A model generated the notes under the pieces. The model did not search any database. It was not told the DNA's origin and saw only the letters and a program-made list of their open reading frames with translations. A stretch of DNA of 6,668 nt from Candidatus Rifleibacteriota bacterium (GTDB taxonomy: Bacteria; Riflebacteria; Ozemobacteria; Ozemobacterales; Ozemobacteraceae), in contig JAKQKW010000013.1 of the NCBI GenBank assembly GCA_029560455.1, positions 1-6,668 on the forward strand, read 5' to 3'. A program made the position numbers and the translations under genes. Of this stretch, positions 5,749 to 6,668 are shown one piece after another (the first letter of the stretch is position 1; every line of letters starts with the position of its first letter).

Positions 5749-6668
5749 AGAACATGCTCTCACGCGGTTGCTTGATCTGCTTCATTGTCTTCTTGCACCA
5801 GAATACAACGGTTTCATCCTGTGATTCAGTGGCAACCTGGGTCAGACGGGCCATGACTTCCATGCCGGCAGCAACCATGGCTTCACAGGCCATGGTTTTT
5901 ATGGCGCTCTGTTCATGTTTGAAAAGACCGATGAACAGATCGGGGTTGTCGAGAGCCATTTCGCCGAGAGTTCTTTTTATGGTTCTCGCTTCGCGTTCAT
6001 CGCGCACTTTGCCGGAATGGGCCATCAGCGAAAGGGCGTCAGCCTCGCTGTCAAGAGCACCGATCGACTTGATCGCCGCCAGCCTGACCTTGAGCGAATT
6101 ATCGCTCAGGGCTTCGTTGAGCATTGTTCTTGCTTTGAGACCGGGGAAACTGCCAAGAGACTCGGCAGCACAGGCGCGCGCCGATTCGTCGGTGTCTTCC
6201 ATCAGCATGACGATGTGATCAACGCCGCGGTCATCTTTCATTTCAGCGAGTGCCAGTGCCGCATTGCGCCGCAGTTCAAGGTCATCGCCCTCGATACAGC
6301 GAATCAGCTCTTTGAAAACCTTATCGCCGAGCTTTTCGAAAGCGGTTACCACATTGCGATGCACATCGGTATTGCGGTCAGAAAAGCTTCTGATAAGCGG
6401 AATGATCGAGCGCGGGTCACCGGTCTGCCCGAGTGAGATGGCCGCGTAGGTACGCACCCATTCGCTGTCGTCGCGCAAAGCCAGAATAAGCGGCTCTACA
6501 AGATCAGGTGAATTGATCAGGCCAGCAGCCTGACAGGCGTAAAGACGCAGTTCAGCATCACCTTTGCGCATGGCTTCGATAAGCCTCGGCAGGTAGCGCG
6601 GGCCGATTTCTCTGATGATCTGGCCGATCCAGTGGCGGATATCTTCGTTATCGCTCGAAATATGGCGC
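5741..6668 (-). CDS. HEAT-repeat protein, N-terminus outside the window
   Basis: The frame stays open from the right edge to the TGA at 5743-5741, giving 308 visible residues; the first internal ATG (6571) is not the start because repeat sequence continues upstream of it (DIRHWIGQIIREIGPRYLP). Nearly the whole visible part is built from about nine to ten HEAT-like repeats of 29-32 residues with the pattern 'VR..AA..LG..GD...I..L...L.D'. Clear units begin near EWVRTYAAISLGQTGDP, LELRRNAALALAEMKD, SARACAAESLGSFPG and LKVRLAAIKSIGALD. Such alpha-solenoids are protein-binding scaffolds; no catalytic motif, signal peptide or membrane segment is visible. The last repeat is less regular and ends in a basic stretch (WCKKTMKQIKQPRESMFYG). 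The stop overlaps the dprA start by 8 nt, so the gene belongs to this operon. The function is unknown, and the missing N-terminus could carry another domain. Confidence 0.9.
   Translation of the reverse strand, partial: RHISSDNEDIRHWIGQIIREIGPRYLPRLIEAMRKGDAELRLYACQAAGLINSPDLVEPLILALRDDSEWVRTYAAISLGQTGDPRSIIPLIRSFSDRNTDVHRNVVTAFEKLGDKVFKELIRCIEGDDLELRRNAALALAEMKDDRGVDHIVMLMEDTDESARACAAESLGSFPGLKARTMLNEALSDNSLKVRLAAIKSIGALDSEADALSLMAHSGKVRDEREARTIKRTLGEMALDNPDLFIGLFKHEQSAIKTMACEAMVAAGMEVMARLTQVATESQDETVVFWCKKTMKQIKQPRESMFYG
5757..5761 (-). promoter_or_regulatory. Ribosome binding site of dprA, inside the HEAT-repeat gene
   Basis: GAGAG on the minus strand lies 8 nt before the ATG at 5748 and within the final codons of the upstream gene. 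It favours this ATG over the in-frame GTG at 5763, whose upstream bases (AAGCAACCGC) hold no comparable site. Confidence 0.5.

Overview
The window looks like a bacterial chromosome segment, moderately GC-rich by eye, with tightly packed genes. Five genes on the minus strand form one evident operon. In order of transcription, from the right edge to about position 440, they are a HEAT-repeat protein (start beyond the right edge), dprA, an smg/DUF494-family gene, topA and trmFO. On the left edge the end of a plus-strand gene, probably for an NHL/beta-propeller protein, converges on this operon.

Region by region: 2-256 is the 3' end of the plus-strand gene; 271-301 is its rho-independent terminator; 302-439 is intergenic and holds a REP-like palindrome (370-406); 440-1774 is trmFO; 1752-4094 is topA, which overlaps trmFO by 23 nt; 4126-4620 is smg; 4624-5748 is dprA; 5741 to the right edge is the HEAT-repeat gene, which overlaps dprA by 8 nt (ATGGCTGA). 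All junctions inside the operon are either overlaps or gaps of 3 to 31 nt, so co-transcription and translational coupling are likely. No promoter for the operon is visible; it must lie past the right edge or inside a gene.

The order dprA-smg-topA resembles the proteobacterial arrangement, while topA followed directly by trmFO is known from Firmicutes and several other phyla that use folate-dependent tRNA m5U54 methylation instead of TrmA. The combination suggests a deltaproteobacterial-type or other Gram-negative, non-gammaproteobacterial lineage. The sequence alone does not settle the phylum.

The functional theme is DNA processing and topology plus tRNA maturation: DprA protects incoming single-stranded DNA and loads RecA, TopA removes negative supercoils, TrmFO makes the T-loop m5U, and Smg has no firmly assigned role. 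The least described element is the HEAT-repeat scaffold protein coupled to dprA. The rest is conserved housekeeping content, and I see no mobile element, CRISPR array, RNA gene or wholly new system.
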